64,000 nucleotides of DNA from Isoptericola cucumis (GCF_014635665.1 NZ_BMDG01000011.1:114574-178573), one strand, 5' to 3'; shown: positions 16,534 through 25,558, numbered from the stretch's first letter. Notes: generated from the letters alone by a model not told the origin. Numbers and translations: made by a program.

Positions 16534-18150
16534 TCAGCGGGCGCCGCCCGCGCCGCGGCGGACCGCCCGGCCCGGGAGGGCGTCGGTGCGGGTGCCGTCG
16601 TCGATCACGGCGACGCCGTCGACGAGCACGTGGTCGATGCCCGTGGCCTGCTGCCGCGGGTCGTCGAACGTGGCCGTGTCCTGGACGGTGTCCGGGTCGA
16701 AGAGCACCAGGTCGGCGGCGTGCCCGGGGCGCACCAGGCCGCGGTCCGTCAGCCCCAGCCGGGCGGCCGGGCGCCCGGTCAGGTGGTGCACGCAGTCGGC
16801 GAGCGTGAGGACGCCGAGCTCGCGCACGTACCGCGCCAGGTAGCGGGGGAACGTGCCCCACGCCCGCGGGTGCGGACGGCCGCCCACGAGGATCGCGTCC
16901 GAGCCCCCGCAGTGCGTGCGGTGGGCCATGATCGTGCGCACGTTCTCCTCGTGGCCCACGTGCTGCAGGATGGTCGTGCCGAGGCGGTCCGTGACCAGCA
17001 GCTCCACGAAGACGTCGCCGGGCGCACGGCCCTCGTCGCGGGCGATCTGGGCCACGGTGCGCCCCACGCGGCCGGCGAGCGCGGAGTTCTGCACGCCGCT
17101 GATCTCGATGGTGTCCCACTCGGCGACGCACCCGTGGCAGCCGTCCGTGCCCACGTGCTCCACCTCGTGCAGGATCCGCTCCCGGTCCGCCGGGTCGGCC
17201 AGCCGCGCCAGCAGGGCGTCCGGTCCGCCGGAGAACGCCCAGCTGGGCAGGATCGCGCTGAGCGTCGTGCTGCCGGGCAGGTACGGGTACGAGTCGAGGG
17301 TGATGTCGACGCCGCCGGCCAGGGCGTCGTCGATCAGCGCGAGGAGCTCGCCCGCCCGGCCCTTGTTCGGCCCGAAGTTCATCGTCGCGTGCGTGAGGTG
17401 CAGGGCGCAGCCCGTGTCGCGGGCGAGGTCGATCATCTCCGCGTAGGCCTCGAGCGCGCCCCGGCCGTACGAGCGGGTGTGCGGGCTGTAGTACCCGCCG
17501 TGACCGGCGACGACGCGCAGCAGGGCCGCGAGCTCGGCGTCGTCGGCGTACATGCCGGGGGTGTACGTGAGGCCGCTGCTCATCCCCAGCGCGCCCTCGC
17601 GCAGGCCCTGCGCGAGCAGGTCTGCCATGCGCCGGACCTCCTCCGGCGTGGCCGGGCGGTCCTCGGGCCCGACGACGAGGTGGCGCAGCGTGCCCTGCGG
17701 CACCAGGTAGGCGGCGTGGCAGGCGATGCCGCGGTCCAGCCGGTCCAGGTAGCCGGCCACGGAGTCCCAGTCGTAGGCGAAGCCCGGCGGGTCGTCGTTC
17801 CAGCCCGCGATCTGCGCGCGGACCGCCGTGCGGGTGCGCTCGTCCACCGGTGCGAACGACAGCCCGTCCTGCCCCAGCACCTCGAGCGTGACGCCCTGGC
17901 TCACCTTCGCCGTGTGGTCCGGGTTGGCCAGGATCTGGATGTCGGAGTGCGCGTGCATGTCGATGAAGCCCGGCGTGAGCGCCCGGCCGGCGGCGTCGAC
18001 GGTGCGGGTGGCTCCGGTCGCCCGCGCGTCGCGACGACCCGGGTCGACGGCGGTGATCCGCCCGCCGGCCACGGACACGTCGGCGACGACGCCGGGCGCG
18101 CCGGTGCCGTCCAGCACCAGCGCGTCGCGGATCAGCCAGTCGGCGGTCAC
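16534..18150 (-). CDS. N-acyl-D-amino-acid deacylase (D-aminoacylase, amidohydrolase family)
   Basis: 538 residues, GTG start at 18150, 4 nt after the preceding gene. N-terminal beta-sandwich plus amidohydrolase barrel. The metal site appears in PGFIDMHAHSD (about 60-70), HLTHATMNFG and CGGSDAI. YYSPHTRSYG and SSGLTYTPGMYA match D-aminoacylases. It hydrolyses N-acyl-D-amino acids to free D-amino acids, feeding the PLP enzyme encoded just upstream. The second gene of a three-gene operon with the GntP permease. Confidence 0.9.
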   Translation of the reverse strand: MTADWLIRDALVLDGTGAPGVVADVSVAGGRITAVDPGRRDARATGATRTVDAAGRALTPGFIDMHAHSDIQILANPDHTAKVSQGVTLEVLGQDGLSFAPVDERTRTAVRAQIAGWNDDPPGFAYDWDSVAGYLDRLDRGIACHAAYLVPQGTLRHLVVGPEDRPATPEEVRRMADLLAQGLREGALGMSSGLTYTPGMYADDAELAALLRVVAGHGGYYSPHTRSYGRGALEAYAEMIDLARDTGCALHLTHATMNFGPNKGRAGELLALIDDALAGGVDITLDSYPYLPGSTTLSAILPSWAFSGGPDALLARLADPADRERILHEVEHVGTDGCHGCVAEWDTIEISGVQNSALAGRVGRTVAQIARDEGRAPGDVFVELLVTDRLGTTILQHVGHEENVRTIMAHRTHCGGSDAILVGGRPHPRAWGTFPRYLARYVRELGVLTLADCVHHLTGRPAARLGLTDRGLVRPGHAADLVLFDPDTVQDTATFDDPRQQATGIDHVLVDGVAVIDDGTRTDALPGRAVRRGAGGAR

Positions 18151-18154
18151 GACG

Positions 18155-19525
18155 TCAGAACCACGTGCGCACGAGGTCGACGACGACGGGGTCGGCCGCG
18201 TCGGCGTCGTCGATCACCGGCACGAGGACCCACTTGTCCATGGCCGTGCACGGGTGGGACAGCCCCAGGCGCAGCTCGTCGCCGATGCGCACCGGCTCGC
18301 TCGCCACCCCGTCGTCGCCCCCGCCCGCGCCGTCGACCGGCCAGGTCAGGAAGCCGTGCTGGTCGTTGAGCGCGGTCACCGTGAGGCCGGTGAGCGGCTC
18401 GGGCGCGTCGCCGTCGGCCCGCGGGCGGCGGAGCTGGACCTCCGGCAGGCCCTCGTCGAACGGCAGGTCGCGCTTGCCGGCGTCGAACAGCGCGAGGCCC
18501 GGCTCGGGGTGCGAGGCGACCCGGACCCAGCCGTGCATCGCCGCGCGGAACCCCGGGCCGTCCGTGCGGGGCTCGGAGCCGAGAGGCGAGATGTGGCGGT
18601 AGAAGCCGTCGTCGTGCACGACGTAGGCGCCGCTGCGCAGCACCACCCGCGCGCCCGTCGCCACAAGCGGGGACAGCACCTCGTCGACGAGGTCGAAGTA
18701 CGCGCTGCCGCCCGCGGACACGACCGGCACGGCCGTCTCGTACCAGCCGGCGGCCGCGATCCGCTCGTGCACCTCGACCAGGTCGCGCAGGTACCCGCGC
18801 ACCACGTCGCGGCTGTGGTCGTCGGAGTCGTGGGCGAGCGCGCCCTCGTACCCGGCCACGCCCGCGAGCCGCAGGTGCGGGGAGGTCGTCACCCGCTCGG
18901 CGACGGCGAGGGCGGTGTCGAGGTCGCGGGCCCCGGTGCGCCCGCCCGCGCCGCCGCGCTCGACGAGGACGTCGATGCGGGCGGCCGTCGCGGCGTCGCC
19001 CAGGTGCGCGGCGAGGGCGGCGTGCATGAGGTCGACCGTGCGCACGGAGTCCGCCCACACGAGGACCTGCAGGTCGTCGTGGGCGGCGAGCTCGTCGGCG
19101 ACCCAGCGCAGGGCGAGCGGCGAGATCATGCTGTTCGCGACCATCACCCGGGTCACGCCGAAGGCGCGTGCCACGGCGAGCTGCGCCTGGTTGGCGAGCG
19201 TGATCGCCCACGCGCCGGCGTCGATCTGCTCCGTCCACAGCTGCGGGGCCATGGTGGTCTTGCCGTGCGGGGCCAGGTCCAGGCCGCGCGCGGCGCACCA
19301 GTCGGCCAGGACGCGCACGTTGTGGTCCAGCGCCGGGCGGGTCAGCGTGAGCAGCGGCGTGGGCAGCTCGGAGAGCCGCGGCCGGCGCTCGCGGACCTCC
19401 GCCACGGTGGCACCCCACAGGGCCGGCGGCACGGCCTGGTGCTGCCAGCCCGTCCGCTCGTCGGCGAGCCGGGCGACCTCGTCCCGGTCGACCCGGCACG
19501 GGCCGTCGGCGTTCGTGCGGTCCAT
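18155..19525 (-). CDS. D-threonine aldolase / D-serine dehydratase-like PLP enzyme (amino-acid deaminase)
   Basis: 456 residues from ATG 19525, chosen because GAGGAGG sits 7 nt upstream; the longer frame has no such site. An alanine-racemase-type barrel with the PLP lysine in APHGKTTMAP (about residue 89) is followed by the D-serine-dehydratase-like C-terminal domain. The metal ligands His and Cys are in LGLSHPCTAMDKW. Members either cleave D-3-hydroxyamino acids or deaminate D-serine/D-threonine to 2-oxoacids. With the D-aminoacylase downstream and RidA on the divergent side, deamination through a reactive enamine is the better guess. Confidence 0.85.
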   Translation of the reverse strand: MDRTNADGPCRVDRDEVARLADERTGWQHQAVPPALWGATVAEVRERRPRLSELPTPLLTLTRPALDHNVRVLADWCAARGLDLAPHGKTTMAPQLWTEQIDAGAWAITLANQAQLAVARAFGVTRVMVANSMISPLALRWVADELAAHDDLQVLVWADSVRTVDLMHAALAAHLGDAATAARIDVLVERGGAGGRTGARDLDTALAVAERVTTSPHLRLAGVAGYEGALAHDSDDHSRDVVRGYLRDLVEVHERIAAAGWYETAVPVVSAGGSAYFDLVDEVLSPLVATGARVVLRSGAYVVHDDGFYRHISPLGSEPRTDGPGFRAAMHGWVRVASHPEPGLALFDAGKRDLPFDEGLPEVQLRRPRADGDAPEPLTGLTVTALNDQHGFLTWPVDGAGGGDDGVASEPVRIGDELRLGLSHPCTAMDKWVLVPVIDDADAADPVVVDLVRTWF

Positions 19526-19549
19526 CGTCAGACCTCCTCGTTCCGCTAC

Positions 19550-19589
19550 GTTGCGCATGGCGCAACGGGCGTTGCGCATAGCGGTGCAC
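19550..19589. promoter_or_regulatory. IclR-type operator of the D-amino-acid module
   Basis: GTTGCGC-ATG-GCGCAAC (19550-19566) is a perfect 7-bp-arm inverted repeat. A second imperfect copy starts with the same GTTGCGCAT (19571-19589). Both lie just downstream of the predicted promoter of the catabolic operon and about 170 bp from the iclR-type gene, the expected position for repression by the divergent regulator. Confidence 0.7.
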
Positions 19590-19591
19590 CT

Positions 19592-19620
19592 TGCTAGCAT
19601 CACGGCCGCCGCCGCGTCAA
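19592..19620 (-). promoter_or_regulatory. Promoter of the D-amino-acid operon
   Basis: On the minus strand TTGACG (19620-19615) and CTAGCA (19597-19592) are separated by 17 nt. Transcription would start near the second operator copy, so bound regulator would block it. The -10 match is poor. Confidence 0.45.
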
Positions 19621-19754
19621 TCCGAGCCGGTCCATCCGAGCACGAGGCGGGCCGTCGCGCAGCGGACCGACCGAGCCGCGCACCGTGCCGCAGACCGTGG
19701 CACCGACCGTGGCGCAGACCGACAGCGCAGCAGCCGACCGACCGGGAGGGCCTC

Positions 19755-20576
19755 GTGAGCCAGAGCGTGCACCGAGCGCTGCAGATCCTGGCGCAGCTCG
19801 GGCAGGGCCCGGCGACCCTCGACGACCTCGCGCAGGCGCTCGGCGTGCACAAGTCCACCGTGCTGCGTCTCGTGCGCACGCTCGAGGAGGACCGGTTCGT
19901 GCGCCGCGACCACCGGCACCGCCTGTCGCTCGGCTCGCGCCTGTTCGAGCTGGGCCGCAGCTCGCTGGAGAGCCACGGCATCCGCGACGTCGCCCAGCCG
20001 CACCTGGAGGCGCTCGCGCACGTCACCGGCGGCCAGGCCGTCCACCTCGCCGTGCTCGAAGGTGCCCGGCCCGTCTACGTGGCCAAGGTCGAGAGCACCA
20101 GCTCCGTGCGGATGTACTCCCGGCTGGGCCTCACCGCGTCCCTGCACGCCACCGCCGTCGGCAAGGTGCTGGCGTCCGACCTGCCCGAGCACCGGCTCGC
20201 CCCGCTCCTCGACGCCACCGACTTCGAGGCCTACACCCCCCGGACGATCACCGGTGCGGCCGCGTACCGCGACGAGCTCGAGCGTGTCCGCCGGCAGGGC
20301 TGGGCCCGCGACGCCGCCGAGCACGAGCCCTTCATCAACTGCGTCGGCGCCCCCGTCCGGGACGCCGCCGGGCGCGTCGTGGCCGCCGTCTCCGTGTCCG
20401 TCCCCGACGTGATCCTCGACCTCGACCGTGTCCTCGCCCTCGTCCCGAGCGTCCTCGCGGCCACGGCCGCGATCGGCGCGGACTGGGCGGGTCACGACGC
20501 GGGTCACGCAGGTCCCCCCGAACCACCCGCGGCGCAGGTCGCGCCGCACCACCCCGTCGAAAGGACGAGCAGATGA
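19755..20576 (+). CDS. IclR-family transcriptional regulator
   Basis: 273 residues from GTG 19755 (GGGAGGG upstream). N-terminal winged helix (VHRALQILAQLGQGPATLDD, HKSTVLRLVRTLEED) and C-terminal IclR effector domain (LHATAVGKVLASDL, INCVGAPVRDAAG, VSVSVPD). Divergent from the D-amino-acid operon and translationally coupled to ridA (ATGA), so it most likely represses both until a D-amino acid or its 2-oxoacid is present. A long upstream extension of the frame is antisense to the PLP gene and is not real. Confidence 0.9.
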   Translation: MSQSVHRALQILAQLGQGPATLDDLAQALGVHKSTVLRLVRTLEEDRFVRRDHRHRLSLGSRLFELGRSSLESHGIRDVAQPHLEALAHVTGGQAVHLAVLEGARPVYVAKVESTSSVRMYSRLGLTASLHATAVGKVLASDLPEHRLAPLLDATDFEAYTPRTITGAAAYRDELERVRRQGWARDAAEHEPFINCVGAPVRDAAGRVVAAVSVSVPDVILDLDRVLALVPSVLAATAAIGADWAGHDAGHAGPPEPPAAQVAPHHPVERTSR

Positions 20577-20977
20577 GCAAGACCGCAGTCACCACCGACC
20601 AGGCCCCCGCCCCGGCGCACACGTTCTCCCAGGGGGTCCGCGCCGGCAACCTGCTGCAGGTCTCCGGTCAGGGCCCGGTCGACCCCGCGACCAGCGAGTA
20701 CCTGTACCCGGGCGACGTCGCCGCGCAGACCACCCGCACGCTGCAGAACGTCGAGGCCATCCTCACCGCGGGCGGTGCGAGCCTCGCCGACGTCGTCATG
20801 CTGCGCGTCTACCTCACCACCCGCGCCGACTTCCCCGCGATGAACGACGCCTACGGGGCGTTCCTCGCCGAGCGCCTCGGGCCCGACGCCGTGCTGCCGT
20901 CGCGCACCACGGTCATGGTCGAGCTGCCGCGCGAGGAGATGCTCGTCGAGATCGACGCGCTCGCCGTCGTCGAGTGA
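20573..20977 (+). CDS. ridA: RidA-family enamine/imine deaminase
   Basis: 134 residues, ATG 20573 overlapping the regulator stop. Family features: VRAGNLLQVSGQGPVDPAT, QTTRTLQNVEAIL, LRVYLTT, LPSRTTVMVELPREEMLVEI (with the conserved Arg). RidA hydrolyses 2-aminoacrylate and similar enamines released by PLP amino-acid dehydratases, the expected by-products of the PLP enzyme in the divergent operon. Placement with that operon's regulator supports a detoxifying role. Confidence 0.88.
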   Translation: MSKTAVTTDQAPAPAHTFSQGVRAGNLLQVSGQGPVDPATSEYLYPGDVAAQTTRTLQNVEAILTAGGASLADVVMLRVYLTTRADFPAMNDAYGAFLAERLGPDAVLPSRTTVMVELPREEMLVEIDALAVVE

Positions 20978-21008
20978 CGCCGGGGCGCTGACGCGGCGCC
21001 GCGTGGGC

Positions 21009-21572
21009 TCAGCGGATCCCGAGGGCCCGGCGGCGCTCGCGCCAGCGCACCACCTCGCGATCGACGTCGCGGGTCGGCGTGACGACCGGCGGCCCGCCCA
21101 TCAGCTGACGGCGCGCGTCGACCACGCGGGCGTTGAACTCCGCGACGACGGCGCGGACCCGGTCCTCGTCGGACTCCCGGTCGAGGGTCTCGTCGAGCTC
21201 GGCGTCGTCCTTGCGCAGCTGCGCGGCCGGCAGGATCCCGGTGATGTTCTCGCGCTCCACCAGGTTCTTCAGCCACCAGTCCGGGTCGTGCGTGCCGCCC
21301 AGCCCGGGGATGGGCTTGCCGGCCAGGGGGAGGTCGTCGAACTCCCCGCGCCGGATCGCCTGGTCCACGACGGTGTCCACCCACAGGGCGCGGTCGTCCA
21401 TGCGGCGCCGCGGCGTGCCGGCACCGTCGTCACCGGCGGCCGCGCCGTCCGCGTCCGTGCGGTCCCGGTCGCGGTCCTGGCCGACGTCCTGGTCGACCTC
21501 CCGGTCCACGCGGTACTGCGCGGCCCGGCGGGCGGGGTCGCGCTCGGCGTCGTCACGGTGGCGTCGGAACAT
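21009..21572 (-). CDS. DUF1992 (DnaJ-homologue subfamily C member 28-like) protein
   Basis: 187 residues. The DUF1992 core is clear: IRRGEFDDLPLAGKPIPGL and DPDWWLKNLVERENI near the middle. The first 55 residues are charged, Asp/Arg-rich and low complexity. ATG 21572 is preferred over ATG 21578 because GAGGGAG lies 6 nt before it and abuts the other. Function unknown; soluble. Confidence 0.8.
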   Translation of the reverse strand: MFRRHRDDAERDPARRAAQYRVDREVDQDVGQDRDRDRTDADGAAAGDDGAGTPRRRMDDRALWVDTVVDQAIRRGEFDDLPLAGKPIPGLGGTHDPDWWLKNLVERENITGILPAAQLRKDDAELDETLDRESDEDRVRAVVAEFNARVVDARRQLMGGPPVVTPTRDVDREVVRWRERRRALGIR

Positions 21573-21638
21573 CGGCATCTCCCTCGATTCGTCCGTCCAG
21601 CCTAGGCGAGGCGCGTCGCGTCGAGCAGGCCGATCGCG

Positions 21639-22244
21639 TCAGTCGTCGAGCAGCGGGTGGTACCGGCGGCGCAGGGCGCGGTCCAGCGCGGCGAGCGCCC
21701 CGGCGACCGACAGCACGGTGTTGACGCCGGCCGGCAGGTCGGGGACGAAGGGCAGCTCCCAGCCGGTGATCCCGCCGACGAGGTCGAGCAGCTGGGGCAC
21801 CTGGGTGACGAGCGCCAGGGCGAGGACCAGCCAGGAGACGACGCCGGCGACCCGGCTCGCCGTCGGGTACCGCGCGTCCATCCGCTCGCGCCACGCCTCG
21901 CCGGTGCCGGGCACGGGCGCCAGGTCGCGCGCCTCGGTGCCGTCGACGAGGCGCACGTACCGCATCCCGAGCAGGGACATGCGGGCCTCGATCCTTGCCT
22001 GCAGCTCGGCCGGCACCCCCGCGCGGGCGTCGGGCAGCGGGAACCGGGCCGTCGACCGCTGCTCGTCCACCAGCCGGCCGTCCTCGTAGAGCCGGATGCG
22101 CTCGTCGGGGTCGAAGTAGTGCACGTCGACGACGTACTCGTGGCCGCGGTGGACCGTGGCGAAGCCCCCGCGCCACAGGCCCTGCCAGCCGCGGACGGGC
22201 TCGAGGCGCTCGCGGGCCCCCGCGCTGCTCCCGGTGTCCGTCAT
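21639..22244 (-). CDS. Uncharacterised membrane protein with N-terminal cytoplasmic domain
   Basis: 201 residues. The first 125 are soluble and contain FATVHRGHEYVVDVHYFDPD and ERIRLYEDGRLVDEQ, a beta-rich pattern. Two hydrophobic segments follow (VAGVVSWLVLALALVTQVPQ and VNTVLSVAGALAALDRAL). No family recognised. The frame is open far upstream but that part is antisense to the aminotransferase. Single gene. Confidence 0.65.
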   Translation of the reverse strand: MTDTGSSAGARERLEPVRGWQGLWRGGFATVHRGHEYVVDVHYFDPDERIRLYEDGRLVDEQRSTARFPLPDARAGVPAELQARIEARMSLLGMRYVRLVDGTEARDLAPVPGTGEAWRERMDARYPTASRVAGVVSWLVLALALVTQVPQLLDLVGGITGWELPFVPDLPAGVNTVLSVAGALAALDRALRRRYHPLLDD

Positions 22245-22358
22245 GGCGCCAGCCGACCACGCGGCGCGGCGGTCCCGCGTCCGTCGGGCGATGTACCCCC
22301 CGCAGGCTGGCCCCGGGTCGCGTCGTCCGGAAGGACGACGTCCCGGCATGATGGACGC

Positions 22359-23540
22359 ATGAAGGTCTCGCGCCGCAGCCACGTGCCCCCGTTCGCCGTC
22401 ATGCAGGTGCTCGCGGCGGCGAACGAGCGCCGCGCCGCCGGGAACGACGTCCTCAACCTGTGCGCGGGCGAGCCGTCCACCGGGGCCTCCGACGTCGTGC
22501 GCGAGCGCGCCGCCGAGCTGCTCCGGCACGCCGACCTCGGCTACACCGAGGCGATGGGGGTGCCGGCGTTGCGTGCGGAGATCGCCGGGCACTACCGCCG
22601 CTGGTACGACGTCGACGTCGATCCCGCGCGCGTGGCGGTGACCACCGGCTCGAGCGGGGGCTTCCTGCTGGCGTTCCTCGCCGCGTTCGACGTCGGCGAC
22701 CGGGTGGCGCTCGCCCGGCCCGGCTACCCGGCGTACAAGAACATCCTGGCGGCGCTCGGCTGCGAGGTGGTCGAGCTCGACTGCGGCCCCGAGACGCGCT
22801 ACCAGCCGACGGTCTCCCAGCTCATGGAGGCGTACTACGGCGGCGGGCTCGACGGCCTCGTCGTCGCCTCCCCCGCGAACCCCACCGGGACGATGATCAC
22901 GCCGGCGGAGCTCGCGGCGGTCGCCGGCTGGTGCGAGGAGCACGACGTGCGCCTGATCAGCGACGAGATCTACCACGGCATCGCCTACAGCGACGACGTA
23001 CAACAGGCGAGCGCCGCCATGTACACGGACGCGGGCGCCGTGGTGGTGAACTCGTTCTCCAAGTACTGGGCGATGACCGGCTGGCGGCTCGGGTGGCTCG
23101 TGCTGCCCGACGAGCTGGTCGGCCCGGTCGACGCGCTGGCCGGGAACGTCGCGCTGTCCCCGCCCGCCCTCGCGCAGCACGCGGGGATCGCGGCCTTCTC
23201 CCCCGCCGGCTACGCCGCGGCGGCGGAGAACGTGGGCCGCTACGCCGCCTCGCGCGCGGCCCTGCTCGACCGCGTCGACGAGCTCGGCTGGCGACCCGTC
23301 GCCCCCGCCGACGGGGCGTTCTACCTGTACGGCAACGTCTCGGCGTACCTCGACGCCGTCGGCGGCGACTCGGTGGCGTACTGCGCCCGGCTCCTCGCGG
23401 AGGCCGACGTCGCGATCACCCCGGGCGCGGACTTCGACGCCGTCGCGGGAGGCGAGTGGGTGCGCCTGTCGTTCGCCGCGTCGCCGGACGTCGTCGCGCG
23501 TGCCGTCGACCGCATCGTGGCGTGGCAGCGCACCCTCTGA
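22359..23540 (+). CDS. Class I/II PLP-dependent aminotransferase
   Basis: 393 residues from ATG 22359. Fold-type I features: NLCAGEPSTGA, LGYTEAMGVPALR, SPANPTGTMI (substrate Asn), LISDEIYHGI (Asp) and SFSKYWAMTGWRLGW (PLP Lys near 234). It resembles aspartate/aromatic aminotransferases of the pyridoxal-phosphate superfamily; the amino donor is not predictable. CATGAT (22347-22352) lies 6 nt before the start, in the leaderless pattern. Confidence 0.88.
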   Translation: MKVSRRSHVPPFAVMQVLAAANERRAAGNDVLNLCAGEPSTGASDVVRERAAELLRHADLGYTEAMGVPALRAEIAGHYRRWYDVDVDPARVAVTTGSSGGFLLAFLAAFDVGDRVALARPGYPAYKNILAALGCEVVELDCGPETRYQPTVSQLMEAYYGGGLDGLVVASPANPTGTMITPAELAAVAGWCEEHDVRLISDEIYHGIAYSDDVQQASAAMYTDAGAVVVNSFSKYWAMTGWRLGWLVLPDELVGPVDALAGNVALSPPALAQHAGIAAFSPAGYAAAAENVGRYAASRAALLDRVDELGWRPVAPADGAFYLYGNVSAYLDAVGGDSVAYCARLLAEADVAITPGADFDAVAGGEWVRLSFAASPDVVARAVDRIVAWQRTL

Positions 23541-23640
23541 CCGCGAGACAGCGCCGGTCCCCGGCAGCCGGACGGGCGCTGCCCGGCGAGAACCGGCCTC
23601 CCTCGGCAGGATGGGACTACCTCGACGGGAGGGAGGCCCG

Positions 23641-24429
23641 GTGATCCGGCTGGTGACGGCGAACGTCCAGCACGCGCTGGTCGACGGCGCGCACGTGGAC
23701 CTCGAACGGCTCGGGCACGCGCTGGCGGGGCTCGACGCCGACGTCGTCGCGCTCCAGGAGGTCGACCACCGGCAGCAGCGCTCCGGCGGCACCGACCAGA
23801 CGCGCGTGCTCGCGGGCGCGCTGGGGATGTCCCGCTACAGGTTCCTCCCGGCGGTGCAGGGCCCGCTCGACCCGCCGTGGCGCCGGCGCCGGGCGCCGGA
23901 GCGGCCGGCGAAGCACGCGCCCGGCCTGCCCGGCTACGGCATCGCGCTCCTGTCCCGGCTCCCGGTGCGCGCGTGGCACCCGATGCGCCTGCCGGGGCTG
24001 AACGTGCCGGGCCTGCCGCCGCTGGGCGTCGACGAGCCGCGCGCCGCGCTGGCCGCCGTCGTCACGACGCCCGACGGCCCGCTGACCGTCGTGACGACGC
24101 ACCTGTCCCAGAAGGACCCCTGGAAGCGGGTGCAGCTGCGCCGGCTGCGCCGACGGTTGCGGCACGCCCCGCGCCCGCTGGTGCTGCTCGGCGACCTCAA
24201 CACCCGCGGCGACCTGCCGGCGCGGCGGACCGGGTGGCGAGAGCTGGTGCACGTGCCCACGTATCCCGCCGCCCGGCCGTGGCTGCGGATCGACCACGTG
24301 CTCGTCGACGGCGACCTGCGGGCGGGCGGCCCGGCGAGCGCCCGGGACCTCGGGGTGAGCGACCATCGTGCCGTCGTGGTCGACGTCGTCCTGACGTCCG
24401 CGCCGCGCGACGAGAGGCGGGCGAGATGA
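23641..24429 (+). CDS. Endonuclease/exonuclease/phosphatase (EEP) family hydrolase
   Basis: 262 residues, GTG 23641, preceded by GGGAGGGAGG. All EEP metal and catalytic motifs are present: LVTANVQHA, VALQEVDH, VTTHLS, LLGDLNTRGD, GVSDHRAVVV. Such proteins are metal-dependent phosphodiesterases or phosphatases; whether this one acts on DNA, phosphoinositides or another substrate is open. No signal peptide. Overlaps the next gene by 4 nt. Confidence 0.85.
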   Translation: MIRLVTANVQHALVDGAHVDLERLGHALAGLDADVVALQEVDHRQQRSGGTDQTRVLAGALGMSRYRFLPAVQGPLDPPWRRRRAPERPAKHAPGLPGYGIALLSRLPVRAWHPMRLPGLNVPGLPPLGVDEPRAALAAVVTTPDGPLTVVTTHLSQKDPWKRVQLRRLRRRLRHAPRPLVLLGDLNTRGDLPARRTGWRELVHVPTYPAARPWLRIDHVLVDGDLRAGGPASARDLGVSDHRAVVVDVVLTSAPRDERRAR

Positions 24430-24923
24430 GCGACGAGCCGACCGGCGCGACCCCGGACCTCCGGTCCCACGGCCGGCCCGAGACGCCGGACCAGCGGTCC
24501 GACCGGAACTGGAACGAGCTGCTCCAGGAGCTGCGCGTGATGCAGACCGGTGTGCAGATCCTCACCGGCTTCCTGCTGATCCTGCCCTTCCAGTCACGGT
24601 TCGCGGAGCTCGACACCTACCAGCACGTCGTGTACCTGGTGCTGGTGCTCGTGTGCATCGCCACGACGGGCCTGCTCGTGGCGCCCGTCGCGCTGCACCG
24701 TGCCCTGTTCCGCAAGCACCGCAAGCGGTCGGTGGTCACCGGCGGCGACCGGATGACCAGGGCGGGCCTGGTGCTGCTCGCGATCGCGCTGGCCGGGACG
24801 GCGCTGCTCGTGTTCGACGTCGTCGTGGGCCGGACGGCCGGGATCGTGGTCGGCTCGATCGCCGCCGTCGTCCTGCTCGGGCTCTGGGCCGTGGTGCCGG
24901 CGATCGTGCACCGGCGGGCCTGA
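24426..24923 (+). CDS. DUF6328 family membrane protein
   Basis: 165 residues, ATGA-coupled to the EEP gene. RNWNELLQELRVMQTGVQIL near residue 27 is the conserved entry of this family. Four hydrophobic segments follow with a basic cytoplasmic loop FRKHRKRS. Function unknown; common in actinobacteria. Confidence 0.75.
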   Translation: MSDEPTGATPDLRSHGRPETPDQRSDRNWNELLQELRVMQTGVQILTGFLLILPFQSRFAELDTYQHVVYLVLVLVCIATTGLLVAPVALHRALFRKHRKRSVVTGGDRMTRAGLVLLAIALAGTALLVFDVVVGRTAGIVVGSIAAVVLLGLWAVVPAIVHRRA

Positions 24924-24930
24924 GCGGAGG

Positions 24931-25347
24931 TCAGGCGGCGAGGTCGACCCGCTCGGCCGTCTCGAGCTCGTCCACGAAGGAGACCTCGGTGACGACCGGC
25001 TCGCTGCCGCCCGCCGCCGGGTCCTGGGAGCCGTCGACGACCGCCACGGCGCCGGCGACGCCGGTGACCTGGGCGGCGGCGGACCGCTCGGCACGGCGGG
25101 AGCGGGCGATGGTGCGCATCGCGAGGGCGCCGATGATGACGGCGGCGACGTTGGCCAGCGCCGACGGCCAGATGCCGTTGATCACGGCGATGAGCAGCAT
25201 GATGAACGCGCCGGCGAAGTTGGCCAGCTGGAACGGGAGACCGTCGGCCGTCCAGCGGCCCTTGCTCACCATCCCGTACGCGAGGACGACGGCGATCGCG
25301 CCGATCCACCCGAGGGCAGTAATCACGGTCAGCAGGGAGATCGTCAT
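24931..25347 (-). CDS. CBU_0592-like small membrane protein
   Basis: 138 residues from ATG 25347, which has CGGAGG upstream; a longer frame to 25500 lacks support. Three hydrophobic helices in the first 85 residues (ITALGWIGAIAVVLAYGMVS, FQLANFAGAFIMLLIAVING, ALANVAAVIIGALAM) match the CBU_0592-like domain. The acidic, Ala-rich C-terminal tail is probably cytoplasmic. Divergent from the LysR gene, which could regulate it. Confidence 0.7.
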   Translation of the reverse strand: MTISLLTVITALGWIGAIAVVLAYGMVSKGRWTADGLPFQLANFAGAFIMLLIAVINGIWPSALANVAAVIIGALAMRTIARSRRAERSAAAQVTGVAGAVAVVDGSQDPAAGGSEPVVTEVSFVDELETAERVDLAA

Positions 25348-25372
25348 GACGGGCACCTCCGGGGGGGTCGGC

Positions 25373-25418
25373 GTGGCACAGCAGTGCCACGGAAGGGGTC
25401 GCGAGGCACAGGCGTGCC
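25373..25418. repeat. Two related inverted repeats in the divergent CBU_0592/LysR gap
   Basis: GTGGCAC-AGCA-GTGCCAC (25373-25390, 7-bp arms) and GGCAC-AGGC-GTGCC (25405-25418, 5-bp arms, core shared). Spacing centre to centre is about 30 bp, close to three helical turns. They could be regulator sites, or hairpins in the leader of the minus-strand gene. Confidence 0.5.
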
Positions 25419-25552
25419 ACGCGAGGGGAAGAGCTGAGAGTGTGGGGACGCCGCCCCCGAGAGCCGGGGAACCGGTCGTGCCGGCTGGCGTCGTGATCAT
25501 TCTGAGACACCATCGGCCTTCAGCGCAATCAAATCTTTCTAGGAAGGGCAGT

Positions 25553-25558
25553 TAGTAT
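25553..25558 (+). promoter_or_regulatory. Leaderless -10 of the LysR gene
   Basis: TAGTAT, 6 nt before ATG 25565. The surrounding 60 bp are unusually AT-rich for this window. An AGGAAGGG at 25541-25548 is too far from the ATG to serve as a ribosome binding site. Confidence 0.5.
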
